64,000 bases of DNA from Amia ocellicauda (Eukaryota; Chordata; Actinopteri; Amiiformes; Amiidae), in the NCBI RefSeq assembly GCF_036373705.1, contig NC_089851.1, positions 57,212,497 to 57,276,496 of the forward strand, read 5' to 3'. The notes beneath the pieces were generated by a model. That model was not told the origin of the DNA, did not search any database, and saw nothing but the letters and a program-made list of their open reading frames with translations. Numbering within the stretch: the stretch's first letter is position 1; the number at the start of each line of letters is the position of its first letter. Below, piece by piece: positions 9,811 through 21,049 of this stretch. The position numbers and the translations under genes were made by a program.

Positions 9811-10390
9811 GTGTCCATTATAAACAATCTATTAACAAATTATTGATTATGTTATTGTTATATGATTATTACAAATTATACATATATTAGACATTTTTAT
9901 TTAAACATTTTTGCTATACTATGTAGTTTGCATGTTCTCCCCGTGTCCACGTGGGTTTCCTCCCACCGTCCAAAGACATGTGGGTTAGGTTAATTGGCTT
10001 CTCTAAATTGCCCTGTATGTGGGTGTGTCTGCGTGTGTGTGTGTGTGTGTGTGTGTGTTGCCCAGCGATGGACTGGGGTCCCGTCCTGGGTGTATTCCTG
10101 CCTTGTGCCCTTTGCCTGCCGGGATCAGTGCTCGGCGACCTTCGCCAGGATAACTGGTTTCAAAAATGGATGGATAATAGCAGTAATTAACTGGCATGGC
10201 AGTTAATGATAATAGATTGATATCGGTGTGCGAATGTCATGTTATTATACCCTTTATTAAATATGTTATTAAATACCTTAAAACATATTATAGCAAAAAA
10301 GTTTAAAAATGTCTAATATATTAATAAATTGTAAAATTAATCATATAATAATAACATAACATGTTAATAGATTGTTTATAATGGACACTT
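9811..10390. mobile_element. MITE with long inverted repeats, interrupted by a SINE
   Basis: The left arm starts GTGTCCATTATAAACAATCT near 9811. Its reverse complement AGATTGTTTATAATGGACAC ends near 10388. The arms are about 110-120 bp, AT-rich, and pair over most of their length. Between them sits a SINE-type stretch (9924-10178). Palindromic structure without coding capacity suggests a non-autonomous DNA transposon. The same nested pair is present in the inverted copies. Confidence 0.7.
9924..10178 (+). mobile_element. SINE 3' part, fish-wide type
   Basis: The run GCATGTTCTCCCCGTGTCC, GTGGGTTTCCTCCCACCG, CCAAAGACATG, TTAGGTTAATTGGC, GCGATGGACTGGGG and AAAATGGATGGATA is the well-known tail shared by many fish SINE-like repeats. 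A (GT)n tract at 10030-10056 lies in the usual variable position. The tRNA-like head is not seen, so this is a 3' fragment. Confidence 0.75.
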
Positions 10391-10779
10391 AAAATAAAGC
10401 ATTACCATTATTCTTAATACATGGATACAAGATAATCAACAACATGGGAGGGCTTGAGAATCTGCTATGGCTTTGTGCAAGGAAATTTGGCACTGAATAA
10501 ATGTTGGCTACGGCAAACATGCGCTGCTGTACAGGCTGACAGAGACACTGTGATGCATTTCTTCAATGAGTGATGCTTACTTAATCTTTATTTCCATTTC
10601 CCAGTTTAAGGACACTTATCTCTACAGCATTACTTCAGTAGTTCACGCAGCCCCCTATAGAAGTCAGCGGAAGATGTAGTGATTGAAGTAATGGAGGTAT
10701 CTTGGCCTGTACACACTTGGCAGAGGGAACGACAGCCTGGCCATGGAACACCTACCCCCAGCTCCATCTTGAGATTAGC
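10391..10779. other. Unassigned spacer
   Basis: No coding region or named repeat recognised. The stretch is conserved in the inverted copies (about 29390-29777 and 60990-61381), so it is part of the duplicated block. Confidence 0.6.
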
Positions 10780-10976
10780 GATTGTTCTCTTGATTGTTGA
10801 CATTGACACAGATACGCCTACCTCCTGGAGGGTATTCTTGATCTGGCCAACTGTTGTGAAGGGGTTTTCCTCACCAGGGAAAATATTCTGTCATCCACCA
10901 CAGTTGTTTTCCGTGGTGTTCCTGGCCTTTTGGTGTTCCTGCGCTCACCAGTACGTTCTTATTAGTGGATTTGGCC
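10780..10976 (-). pseudogene. Tc1 transposase N-terminal fragment
   Basis: The minus strand encodes a Tc1 DNA-binding region: GRPRKTT-type hook (here RPGTPRKTTVVDDR) followed by a second helix-turn-helix with QLARSRI/TLQEVGVSVS-like sequence. It ends where the fuller copy at 28030 continues. It faces away from the C-terminal fragment next to it. Confidence 0.7.
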
Positions 10977-10983
10977 ACACCTA

Positions 10984-11250
10984 ATGTTTTTGCTCTCTGA
11001 TTGGTTTGTTTTGATATCTAAGGCAAAACACCCCAAGAACAAGCAGGATCTAAAGACAGCTGTAGTGCAGGCCTGGCATAGCATCACCAGGGAAGAAACC
11101 CAGCATCTGGTGATGTCTATGGGTTCCAGACTTCAGGCAGTCATTGACTGCAAAGGATTTGCAACTGATAGGGAGACATTTTACTCCCTCAATAAACAGG
11201 CGGACAAGGAATACTCAGGACCCGATTTAACTGAAATAATACCAAAATAG
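10984..11250 (+). pseudogene. Tc1 transposase C-terminal fragment
   Basis: The frame contains KHPKNKQDLKTAVVQAWHSI followed by TREETQHLVMSMGSRLQAVI and DCKGFAT, the standard C-terminus of fish Tc1 transposases. No catalytic motif is present. It points away from the N-terminal fragment at 10780-10976, so 5' and 3' parts lie head to head. Inverted copies: 27754-28020 and 59358-59624. Confidence 0.8.
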
Positions 11251-11671
11251 TTTATTCAGCTACAACTAAGTGCTCTGGAGATGGTCAGTCAGCAAGACAC
11301 ATCTAAGGTTTTTCTAAAGAACATGCTATCATATACAAGATGACTCCCTTTGGTTGCTGGGCAACTGGATGACGTCAATGATGTACCCCAAACTTGATCA
11401 CAGACTTCACCTTTGTCTTCTGTTTTCTCTATAGCCTTGGATGAAAATGTTTTTCTAAAAATCAGCTACACAGAACTACTGCACCTGTCCTCTGCGGAGC
11501 AATACACAAAGCTTAAATTCATACATGGGTTACACAATCTTACTGCAACAATGGTGCAAATATATTTGGCATTCGGACAGGCCACTGTCCCGCATCACAA
11601 CCAAGTATTGAAACTCACAATTTAATTAATGATTATGTTAGTTTGTCCAAATACTTTTGAGCCCCTAAAAT
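11251..11671. other. Tc1-flanking spacer with unrecognised open stretch
   Basis: Follows the Tc1 C-terminus. An open stretch at 11413-11625 encodes about 70 residues (with TELLHLSSAEQYTKLKF) and is kept in the other copies. CAAATACTTTTGAGCCCC near 11648 resembles Tc1 subterminal sequence. Probably the remainder of the transposon; no function assigned. Confidence 0.35.
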
Positions 11672-11893
11672 TAAAGTCACAGAGGGGTTTATATGTGTAG
11701 CAGAGAGGAGCAGAGGACGGTGAAGGAGAGTGCTGGTACAATGGGAGTTCGAGGATGATAGAACAAGTGCACATGGTGCCGAGGAATGTTAAGTGGCTGA
11801 TTGCTGGGGAATGTGAGGGTTTAGAATTCCGGTGATGCTGACCTCTGCAGGGGAGCTTGTGAATTGCGGGATGTGTGGGATACAACAGTGACA
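11672..11893 (-). mobile_element. Partial solo LTR
   Basis: Part of the same LTR seen whole at 26675-27138 (inverted here), beginning TGTCACTGTTGTATCCC on the minus strand. It is an old fragment with no coding part. Confidence 0.6.
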
Positions 11894-12032
11894 ATACCAC
11901 TTGTTATTGTGTGTTTGAGTTTACTTGCATGGATTGTCTATTCATGTCAATATTAAAATTCCAAAGCATAACATTTATTCACAACATGCTTTAGTGTTAA
12001 ATGTTTGATATGGCAGCGCATATAAAGGTGTA

Positions 12033-12490
12033 TACAGCTCTGGAAAAAATTAAGAGACCAGTGCACAATTATCAGTTTCTCTGGTTTTACTATTTATAGG
12101 TATATGTTTTGGTAAAATGAACATTTTTGTTTTATTCTATAAACTGCTGAAAACATTTTTCCCAAATTCCAAATAAAAATATTGTCATTTAGAGCATTTA
12201 TTTGCAGAAATTTACAACTGGACAAAATTACAAAAAAGATGCAGTGTTGTCAGACCTCAAATAATGCAAAGAAAATAAGTTCATATTAATTTTTAAAAAA
12301 CATAATACTAATGTTTTAACTTACAAAGAGTTCAGAAATTAATATTTGGTGATTTTCAATCACAGCATTCATGCGTCTTGGCATGCTCTCCACCAGTCTT
12401 TCACATCGCTGTTGGGTGACTTTATGCCACTCCTGGCGCACAAATTCAAGCAACTCGGCTTTGATTGATGCGTCCTTCACAAAGACAAAT
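12033..12490 (-). mobile_element. Tc1 element 3' end, second family
   Basis: The right terminus begins TACAGCTCTGGAAAAAATTA at 12033, a typical fish Tc1 end. The minus strand then encodes a transposase C-terminus resembling LLEFVRQEWHKVTQQRCERL and VESMPRRMNALIE. The catalytic part is missing here but partly present in the copies at 25976 and 57580. It abuts an L2-type LINE piece at about 12491. Confidence 0.8.
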
Positions 12491-12640
12491 CTGCATCTCT
12501 TCCTGCTTGTCTGCTATCTCTGCCTGGATGCACTCACACCACCTCAAGCTCAACCTCTCCAAATCTTTTTTACATTCCGTTAATTCCTTTAGAAATCAGG
12601 ATAAATTGGGTAAAACCAGAAAAGCATCTAATTAATTCTC
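12491..12640 (+). mobile_element. L2-type LINE reverse transcriptase fragment
   Basis: About 150 bp encoding the part after the catalytic YxDD box (SAWMHSHHLKLNLSKS), matching the end of the longer fragment at 25127-25640 in inverted orientation. Too short to be active. Confidence 0.65.
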
Positions 12641-13800
12641 ATTCAGGAGTCAACATAAAAAACAGAAAAGAAACAGAAAACCATCCTGAGGTTCTGTGAC
12701 ACCGAAGAAGGTTTCCTACTGTTCACAGAGAAAGGGGAGCAATTGCTTGCCCCAGTGGAGGACCTTCTATGGCAGATGGGATTGAAGACTGTGGAGGAGA
12801 TCGAACAGCTTCTCCCTGTAGTAGCAGACATAACTATCCAAAGTAAAAAAAAAATGCAATCAATCTATTGCAATTAGCAATGAGGAGTAGCATTTAGTGC
12901 TATTGTTTGGCTCCAAACCAGAAGCCTATTGGATGATGTGTTATTTTAAATAAGTATGTATAATATAAAAATAGTAACAGACTGATTTGTTTTTTTGTAT
13001 ACACATATTTTACTGTTTTAGTTTTTAATTTACTTTTTTTTAATTAAGTTAATTACATGCAATTAAATGTGTGTGTATATATATGTTTCCAATTTTGTTT
13101 ACTTTTTAACAAAATTAAAGTGTTCCGAAGCCCAACACTGCACCAGTCTATCACAAGGCAACTCTAATTATCTCTAATTAAGGACACAAGTCTAACACAG
13201 GGTATCTCTAATTCTAATGTTTGTTATATTTCTTTTAGATAATTTTCAAGATAAGAAAATGTACAAACAAATGATATATGCCAATATTCAGTAAATAATT
13301 ATCCATTAAGTTTAATCTGAGGATTTTTACAGCTTTTCTTCTACCCCCAAAATTCCAACTCCTGTTACAACTTTGGTAGAAACATAGTATACATACCAGC
13401 CAATTAATTCCCTATATTATCCTTATCTAATAGCCTTAGCTTATTTTCCTTAAACACCTTTTTCAAATCATTTAACGTTTCGATTATTTTCAAAAACTAC
13501 TACTAGTAGCTTACTACTGTTAACAATAACTTACATGTACTTATAGTAACTTACATACTGTAGCATTGGAGGGGCATTTTATTGGTTATTATGAATTATT
13601 ATTTATTATTTTGTTTTGTAAGGATAAGGGTGTCTGCCAAGAGATAAATAATAATAATAATTTAATTATTGAAACAGCGATACACAGCAGACCGACACTG
13701 TACACACTGCCGGTTTTTCTGCCGCTCACGCTTGGCTGCCTGAAGAGCTGGAGTCTCTGGCCTGCGCCCCCTCCTCCCCTGTCTGCTGGCCAGGAGCCGT
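12641..13800. other. AT-rich spacer of the mosaic
   Basis: A small open stretch at 12643-12831 (minus; encoding MSATTGRSCSISSTVFNP) is conserved in all three copies. No protein family is recognised. The rest is AT-rich with a short ATT-repeat near 13650. No gene is supported. Confidence 0.5.
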
Positions 13801-13828
13801 AAGTGTCCATCCTCATTTCTGATGCCAA

Positions 13829-13896
13829 TGTAGTATTTTCAGTGGGGGAAAACAAGTAGCCCACAAATCGCTTGCTTACTTGCTGCTAGATTTATT
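13829..13896 (-). mobile_element. LTR end cut by the assembly gap
   Basis: Inverted counterpart of the LTR end at 23860-23927, ending TACA followed by the TTGGCATCAGAA primer-site-like stretch at about 13817-13828. It runs into the N gap. Confidence 0.5.
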
Positions 13897-14096
13897 NNNN
13901 NNNNNNNNNNNNNNNNNNNNNNNNNNNNNNNNNNNNNNNNNNNNNNNNNNNNNNNNNNNNNNNNNNNNNNNNNNNNNNNNNNNNNNNNNNNNNNNNNNNN
14001 NNNNNNNNNNNNNNNNNNNNNNNNNNNNNNNNNNNNNNNNNNNNNNNNNNNNNNNNNNNNNNNNNNNNNNNNNNNNNNNNNNNNNNNNNNNNNNNN
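13897..14096. other. Assembly gap (200 N)
   Basis: Exactly 200 unknown bases. The left side is in an LTR piece of the inverted mosaic and the right side is inside a Polinton DNA polymerase gene. Both sides have complete counterparts elsewhere in the window that are not adjacent to each other, so the join may be artificial. Confidence 0.98.
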
Positions 14097-16700
14097 CTTG
14101 TTTGCCTTTTAAATGCGTTTTAATATATTCACTAAACAACGTGTTGGTCGAGTGCTTAAAGTGCCAGATCTCGTATATTTCTGCTATTCTGTAACCCTTA
14201 TCTACAGCAGACAGCAGCTCTGGCATGCACCAGACACCGGTAAGCGCTCGCTGCTCGTCGCTGTGTGTGCAGGGGGGCCCTGCTGGGTGTCAGCGCACGT
14301 CCGACAGAGTGTAAAGAACAGTTTTTTACCAACTCTGGTCGGTAGCACAGGGAAAAACAACCTTCTAGGAGGGTAAACTTTGACTTTTGCGAGCCCAAAG
14401 TAATTTTGTAAATCTTCAAAGCCCTCGCATATTATATCCGGGTGACCAACGGGGTACAATTTGGTTTTATTTACAAACGGGTACAGACTGGTGAAATCAT
14501 AGTAACGGAGTTCCTAGCCAGGTTTTGGTTGATAATACAGGGTCACTGCATTCGTCCACCCACCGAATAGAGACTCCCTGGGGTCTAAAGGCGCTGGTAA
14601 CTGTGATTCGGAAATAAATGCCCTAACATCCTGGTCTTCATTCAGCATTGTCTTCCATTTGTGTTCCCACATCACTTTAACATCAAACCCTTGTAATTTT
14701 AAGAATTCGGTTTTATACATTGTCTTTTGATATAGCCAGCCGAATGTTGTTTTTGTCACACTGTTAACGTCATTTTCGCTATAACAGGTATCGCAACCAT
14801 GAAAAAAACATCCATGGTACTCAAAAGCAGTGTACACACCGTTTATTACTGCAAAACCATCTAGATAGTACGGGCCAAATTTATGCTCACCACCCAGCTT
14901 TAGTGCGTGTTGTATACTGATGTTGTCTGTGTGTTCAGTATACATGAGCCACTGAATAGCGGGGGTCGAGAACCGCTTTTTCTGGTTGTGATAATTGTCA
15001 TGGACTAATGCTATGGTCTGCGGTCTGAGAAACATGTACCGGTACATGGTCATACACACAGAGGCTAATGTGATGTACTGAAACGGGTCAAGACTGACTT
15101 TAATCAGGTCTGAATCAGGGTCAGATGGACACTTCAGACGTATCTGCTCTGTCATACATAATATCTCGTTTCTAAATGTAGTACAAGCTTGTCTCAGTAT
15201 GTCCACGTCCTGTCTACAATACCGCTTCAATTCATCGAGTTTGTGCTCATCGTACCATTCCTGAAACTGTGTTTTATCTGCACCCATCATGTAGTCTACC
15301 CCGTAAAATTGTTCAGCGGGTAAGGGTCCTACATAATTTTGGTTTGCGACCATGTTAAAGAAGTGTGGGAAATGGCCTTTCTCACCCTCAAACCCCATTG
15401 CTTTTGGCATATTGCTCAGTTTCAGAGGCAAGAAATGTAATGAATCAATGAACCTGATGTTCAGAGCGGTCACTGTCATGCACATAATTTTACCTCCTTG
15501 TGTGATGAAGTGTGTAGCAACCTTTTCACGTATGAGCTCTCTAATGACCAAGTAGTTATCATAGCCTTTACCATTGTGTGAAATAAAAGTGTAGTTTTTA
15601 AAACACGTGTCAATGAAACATTTCACAAAGTCAGATAAGCAAGAATCCCCATAAAACTCCCATGTGCATTTGTTGTTTATGTGTGAAGCATAAACATAAT
15701 TTGGGATGTGTGTCCTGTTTCTTGCATGCATTCAAAATCAAAGAAAATGTATTTTTCCGATTGTTTGGGGATGTTTATTACGCTCATGTAGCATACATGA
15801 TTGTCAGGTGTCTGGATAACACTTTTACAGCACGGAAAGAGCTTTTCTTCGCAAGTGTGCATTATTGGGAGAAAAGTCCAGCACTCTGTACAGTAAAAGT
15901 GTTGAACACACTGAATCTCTTTGGTGGCAGCTTTAGCCTTGTGTCTCCTGAGACAGACACCACCTCTACAGAATATTTTACATACATCGCATCTGGTGAT
16001 GGTCTCTTTAACCTCAAAACAGTGGGGGTCTAAACACGCTCTGCACAAATTCCGACACGTGTGACAATTTTTATGCCCATATACTGCGTGGCAATAATCA
16101 CAGAAATAGTTAACACCTATAAATGTTCTGATGTTTAAAACCCCGTAGTAATGCTGTTTGTGAAGTAAAACAAACATCTGTGCATTCTTTCCCTTTCCAC
16201 AGGCGGTACACACTGGTGGCAAAACATAAATTGTTACCTTGGTTTTTGAAATCAGTGAGGCATGCCCTTTTCTTGTCTATTATCTTGCAAAACAAAATAC
16301 CTTTTATACGTCTCCGTACCCCACCTTGCATATTAGGATTTCGGTGTGACTTTGCAGTAAATTAGCTATGCTCTCTAGGAAATCTGTTTCATCCAGCTCC
16401 CCCAAATGTTGCCTCCTCTAACAGAAAGCATTATTTAATGACCCCGAGCTCAGTCTAAGCTGTACAAAATCATTAGGACCCACATTGTGTGATATTTCAT
16501 TTAACAGCCCTTGCGCAGCACCAGTACGATTCTACCAGATCCAGATTCACAAACCTGAATTCTTCATAAAACTCCATTCCCCGGAACCTGTTAAGTTCCC
16601 GGTCATAGTGACGAATACGCTCCAAAAACACCCGAGGCGGGTCCCCGCCATCACCACCCTCAACCATTTGTTCAGCATTTTCATTATTCACCTCTAACAT
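14097..16700 (-). pseudogene. Polinton DNA polymerase B region, copy 1 (partial)
   Basis: Minus-strand remains of the family B, protein-primed polymerase that replicates Polintons. Visible parts: an N-terminal region with several Cys/His clusters (CDYCHAVYGHKNCHTCRN), the exonuclease motif FFDFEC, a second exonuclease part (FISHNGKGYDNYLV), the CRQDVDILRQ motif, and the start of the polymerase domain. The C-terminal palm motifs would lie in or beyond the gap. Broken. Confidence 0.85.
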
Positions 16701-17071
16701 TGCTACATCACCACCCCCAATCTGATTATCATTATCATTCGCTTCTAATGCTTACCCATCAGACACGTGCAAATCTATATATTCCTGAATTTCCAAGTCT
16801 GGTTGGTTATTATTATCAGCTTCTAATGCTAATTCATCAGACACAATCAAATCAATATATTCCTGAATTTCCAAGTTTGCTGGGTGGTCATCAACCGCCA
16901 CTGTGCTGTAATGGTGTCTGTGATCCTGCTAATTGTGACACATCCATTCTAGATTTAAGCCTACGCAGCATTCTTTTGGCTACATTAATATTCTTTATCA
17001 GTACTGCCGTGATACGTGCAGACCGAGTGTCTTTGTGTCTTACTTGTTTCATTATTTGTTAATTGCGGTTT

Positions 17072-17290
17072 TCACTCACAGTGTGACGATTCAGCAAACT
17101 CGATGTTATACCCTTTTTGTTTTACCACATTTGTCAAAACATGTATTTTTCTATGAGCTGTGTGTAAATCTTCTACCAGTTGCCAACAAATGTGACATAT
17201 TTTACTAAACAACAGGGCCCTAGAATCATCAGAGGTCTGAATGCCTGTACAGGGTATTTGTTCACCTGACCTGTCTATCTCTTTATGCAC
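17072..17290 (-). other. Small Polinton open stretch, unrecognised
   Basis: Encodes about 72 residues including SKICHICWQLVEDLHTAHRK. Identical in the second copy (48680-48898). It lies upstream of the polymerase on the same strand and could be part of an accessory gene. No family recognised. Confidence 0.3.
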
Positions 17291-17604
17291 ACTCGGAGTG
17301 GGGTTAACTGTGCTATTTGTCTGCTTACCTCTTTTTACAGTAGCGGGCTGTCTTACTGCGTGCTTTTCTCTGAAACATGCACTCTACCTTCAAGATGGTT
17401 TAGTGACTTGTTAGAAAGTGTGGATGAGAAAGTAATGCAAATAGTTGAGAAGGTTATAAAAAACAAGGCTTATCAAGTGTTTTACAAACATAAATAAAAT
17501 ACTGTTTGTGTCTGCTCTGCTTTTCTGTGCAATAAGACATTATATTAATTCATATATTTTTTCAGAGAAAGAAACCCCCGGGGCCCCTGGAATTACGTTT
17601 ACGT

Positions 17605-17913
17605 ATGTTTGAGGAATCTATGTTTGAAGATGTCATCCTCACTCTAATAGCTCACAATTTTGGTGATTTGTATGATACTGGTAATTCTGATGTGAAATCG
17701 CTAGTTGCTGATGTTGAAAAAACAGTGGCGTCCCTCCCCAATGTGCTCAAGAGAATGCTGTATAAAGAGACACATCCTGGTGAATCTGCTTTTACATCTG
17801 TCCAAAAAGTTCTGCACAGTTCTTTTGGAAATACTATCCCTATCATGACCAAACCCAATTTCTACACTGTGCTAGACAGAATAGTGTCACTGCCCTGGCC
17901 AAAAAACAAGTAG
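17605..17913 (+). other. Small Polinton accessory gene, unrecognised
   Basis: About 102 residues (with ESMFEDVILTLIAHNFGDLY and KPNFYTVLDRIVSLPWP), acidic, no signal peptide or membrane segment. A pyrimidine tract plus CAG just upstream (about 17555-17566) could be a splice acceptor, and AATAAA follows at about 18063. It is divergent from the polymerase and closest to the right terminal repeat. The second copy at 49213-49521 differs at one residue. Function unknown. Confidence 0.45.
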
Positions 17914-18150
17914 AGGGAGTAGCTAGTGCAGTACAGTTCAGTTGTTTCTTCCTGGCTGCTGTAGGTGTTGGGGAAGCGGGATCATTGGTCACCCGAGTCA
18001 GTATCTAATCTCACTGTCTACATCTGACTTGATGCCTTGTTGTCATTTTTAGAGCTGTCACAATAAAATATTGACATTGAAATATATTTTACTGAGTCTC
18101 ATATTTTGAATGTCTATACCTTTTCTTTCTCTTTTATTTTTCCAAAACTG

Positions 18151-18751
18151 TACCACCCCAAAAATAATCATAAAATATATAACCTAAAATCATCACACGC
18201 ACATCACTAAACACAGTTTAAAATACTTTTTTATTAAAACTTTATGTTGTTGTTCTCTTTTTATTTTAATGTATTTTATTTTGCTAACAACTTATCATAA
18301 CAAACCTAATCATAAAACATAACCTAACACAAATAATAATAAGTTTAAACTCTTAAACATTACACACACACACACATACACCATCAGGGTGAGATGGCAG
18401 TAAACACTTGTCAAGATGACCTGTGCCCTTTCCAAAATGCCTGTCATCCTAACAAGATGGAGGTCATCCAAACAAGATGGCTGTCATCCTAACAAGATTA
18501 CGGTCATCCAAACAAGATGGCTGACAGGAGAGGGTCAAAGGGTAAAACCTGTATCCTAACAAGTTGGCTGACTGGAGAGGATCAAAGGGTACAGGGTAAG
18601 GAGGGGCTTCCTGGCCCGTGGGGCTTCTGGGTAAGGAGGGGCTTCCTGGCCCGTGGGGCTTCTGGGTAAGGCGGGGCTTCCCAGCCCATGGGGCTTCTGG
18701 GTAGGGGTGGGGCCACCTGACACTTTGACATAAAGTGCCATCATTACTACT
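18151..18751. repeat. Polinton right terminal inverted repeat, copy 1
   Basis: About 600 bp, reverse complement of 38176-38793. It contains a CA tract, four roughly 20-bp repeats built on AACAAGATGG (about 18450-18530), and roughly 27-bp GC-rich repeats of the GGCTTCTGGGTAAGG type (about 18600-18710). Confidence 0.85.
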
Positions 18752-19800
18752 CATAAGCGCAATATGTACAATATCTTTCCCGTTCCTGAGAAAACTATGT
18801 TTGAAAACTGTAATTTTTTGCCTGGACTACAATCAAGATGGCTACCAAACCATGTGACATTATGCCGCCATTTTGCGATCTAGTGACCATGCCATAGACC
18901 CCTACATCCATTCAAAGTCTGGTGACTTTTTAGACTGCGGTTCAAAAGTTATAGGCATTTGAACATATTCTGGTGGAAGAGAAGAAAAAATAAGTATAAT
19001 AATAATAATAATGACCAGTGACCACCACATTGCTTATGGGATCAATTCTGTCAAGTAACAATCAGTCCAATACATTCTAACATAGTTCCATACTGCACCA
19101 TATGCATTTATTTGCAACTTGACCATCTCTGAAATTTGATTGGCTCATGGTGGCCATTTTGTTTTCTCAATCAACTTGCCTTGAACAAATCTGATAGAGG
19201 AGCTAGCCAAGGTCACGTGTACAAAATTTCATATCAATCAGACCAACCATTTCGGAGATGAAGATCTTTGAAGATTCTTGGCCAATCCAATATGGCTGCC
19301 AAACAATATGACTTATTGACTTGTTTTGAACAAATCTGAATTTAGGCCATAACATAACATCACACACCAAGTTTCACATCTGTCCCGTCTGCGGTTTCGG
19401 AGAAGAAGATTTTTGTATATTTTCCAAAATGTGTCACTTAAGCCACTATGGCCACCAGACCATGTGACATATGGCCTCCATATTGAATATGGCATAGTAC
19501 TACATAGCCATCTATCACTGTATGAAGTTTCATGAGTTTTCATCAAGCGTTGGTTTTTATAGGCTTTTGAAAAGATACTGCGGAAAAATAATAATCCTAA
19601 CAATAACAATAGGGTTCCAGCAACTTCGTTGCTTGGCCCCCAACTTTTGAGGCTTCCAGGTGCTTGGAGTCGAGAAATGTATGGCTTCAGACTCATAAAA
19701 ATATGAATCAGATGAAGACACATGTTGACAACAATTGTTGCTTAAAGGTTTTGGTAAGTAGAGTATTCAAGGTCAAGTTCCCCCTCTTGTGGTCTAATAT
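18752..19800. repeat. Interspersed repeat with AAGATGGC motifs and hairpin
   Basis: Contains several related modules with AAGATGGCTACC, CCATGTGACAT, and CGGAGAAGAAGAT/CGGAGATGAAGAT, spaced 100-150 bp. It ends near 19610-19650 with a hairpin CCAGCAAC-TTC-GTTGCTTGG. This pattern is common in fish intergenic repeats. It has no coding capacity. The direct copy is at 50354-51400, and a diverged piece of its distal flank recurs at 34017-34410. Confidence 0.6.
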
Positions 19801-20329
19801 TTTAAGGAACAAGCCATTTCAATCTCAATAAACCAACTACACTTATTTGATTGAAATGTATCAATTTAATTACATTAGTAGTACCATCAATACTTCTAAT
19901 ATCATAATATAGTAGTAAACAGTTTATTCTCTAAGTTTCATTTTGTGTACTTTAAAACACAATCTAACCATTTAAGTAGCTTTAGATTGCTGCTGCTCTC
20001 CATTTTTCCATTTACCTTCTCAAGCTTATTTAGTTGCATACCTGGTGTTTCATATAGTTATCACGTTGATTTCTGATGTATGCGTTATATATATTTACAG
20101 CTGGAAAAGCAAAGTATATCACTAAGGAGCAAATAGCTCCAATTAGTTTTTACTATTGCGCCTGACCGAGTATGTCCGTATGTCCGTATGTTGTCTTATG
20201 TTCAACTCTATAGAGCCAGCGATTAAATTATCCATTACAGAAATTATCCATTAGGACAAGGCACATCAGGAGGTCTGTGCAATAGGAACAGTCTGGACAC
20301 CATTTTAAGTTCCGAACGGAATTAACGTC

Positions 20330-20720
20330 TTTACTATCTACATATTTATTTATTTATTTATACATTGTTGGTTTTTTTTTTTACATTTTGGCACAAATTA
20401 TCCTCCATACTATCCATGACAAAATTAAAAATAAATACATGGAGAAAATAATAAATACATGAATTAATGTGGAAATAAATAGATGGATAAATAAACAGAT
20501 TTTGAATTAAATACAATAATAAATAAATCTCCATGTATTTATTAGAACATGTATTTATTTATTTCAACATTTATTTATTATTTTCACTGCGAATTTGTTT
20601 TAAAGTTTAATTACAGTGAAAATAATCAATACATTAATACATAAATACATGTTCAAATGGACATTTTTTTATGTCAACACTACTACATTTATTCATTTAT
20701 TTATGTAATGTGAAGCGATT
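20330..20720. repeat. AT-rich TTTA/TAAA repeats
   Basis: Dense ATTTATTTATTT and AAATAAATACATG repeats in both orientations. Simple-sequence derived. Copy at 51932-52320. Confidence 0.75.
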
Positions 20721-21049
20721 CAAGTAATGAATAAACAATGTATTTGCTAAAATAAATTTTGCTTAAACTTTAAGGGGAACTGCACCACAATTTTATCTTA
20801 ATTCTGTTATTTGTATAAATTGTTTTAAATATAGCAATGTCACAAATGTCTGAAGTGAAGATATATTTATTAATATGATTTTCTTAAGGAATAGGTGGCC
20901 ATTTTCTCTCCACCAGACCCTCGGTAACAGTCTGTACTAGTATGTGTAAGACCTGTAGGCAATACAAAGTAAAAGCATAATAATAATGATGATATTATTT
21001 ATAACTAGAATGCTAAAGTTCCATGAGAAACATTGTGGAAGTACAGTAA

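Larger units (their letters stand above)
8232..13896. repeat. Repeat mosaic A, inverted partner of 23860-32023
   Basis: This block is the reverse complement of 23860-32023 (and of the homologous block from 55458 on), beginning at TAAACAGAATGAG in the Tc1 and ending at the assembly gap. It is about 2.5 kb shorter. It lacks material matching 28221-29390 (Tc1 middle plus tRNA-Pro unit), most of 25272-26100 (LINE, SINE) and roughly 26896-27335. Base differences are more frequent than between the two direct copies, so it is an older, reduced copy. Confidence 0.85.
14097..18751. mobile_element. Polinton (Maverick), right part, copy 1
   Basis: Near-identical to 45705-50353. It contains the protein-primed DNA polymerase B region (minus), small unassigned genes and the right terminal inverted repeat ending ...ATCATTACTACT at 18751. 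The left part is not in the assembly because the gap lies there. The element is broken, with several breaks shared with the second copy, so it was inactive before the duplication. It is flanked on the right by CATAAG, an imperfect match to the target-site sequence CATCAG left of copy 2. Confidence 0.9.

Noticed and set aside
9951-10206. Cys/Val-rich open frames around the GT tract
   Set aside because: Translations of a SINE tail with (GT)n; also at 29934-30216 and 61538-61855.
15662-16033. 123-residue open frame on the plus strand
   Set aside because: Opposite-strand shadow of the Polinton polymerase region; same for 47270-47641 and 16700-17062.
18464-18754. Pro/Gly-rich open frames
   Set aside because: They translate the short tandem repeats of the Polinton terminal repeat and have no protein-like features.
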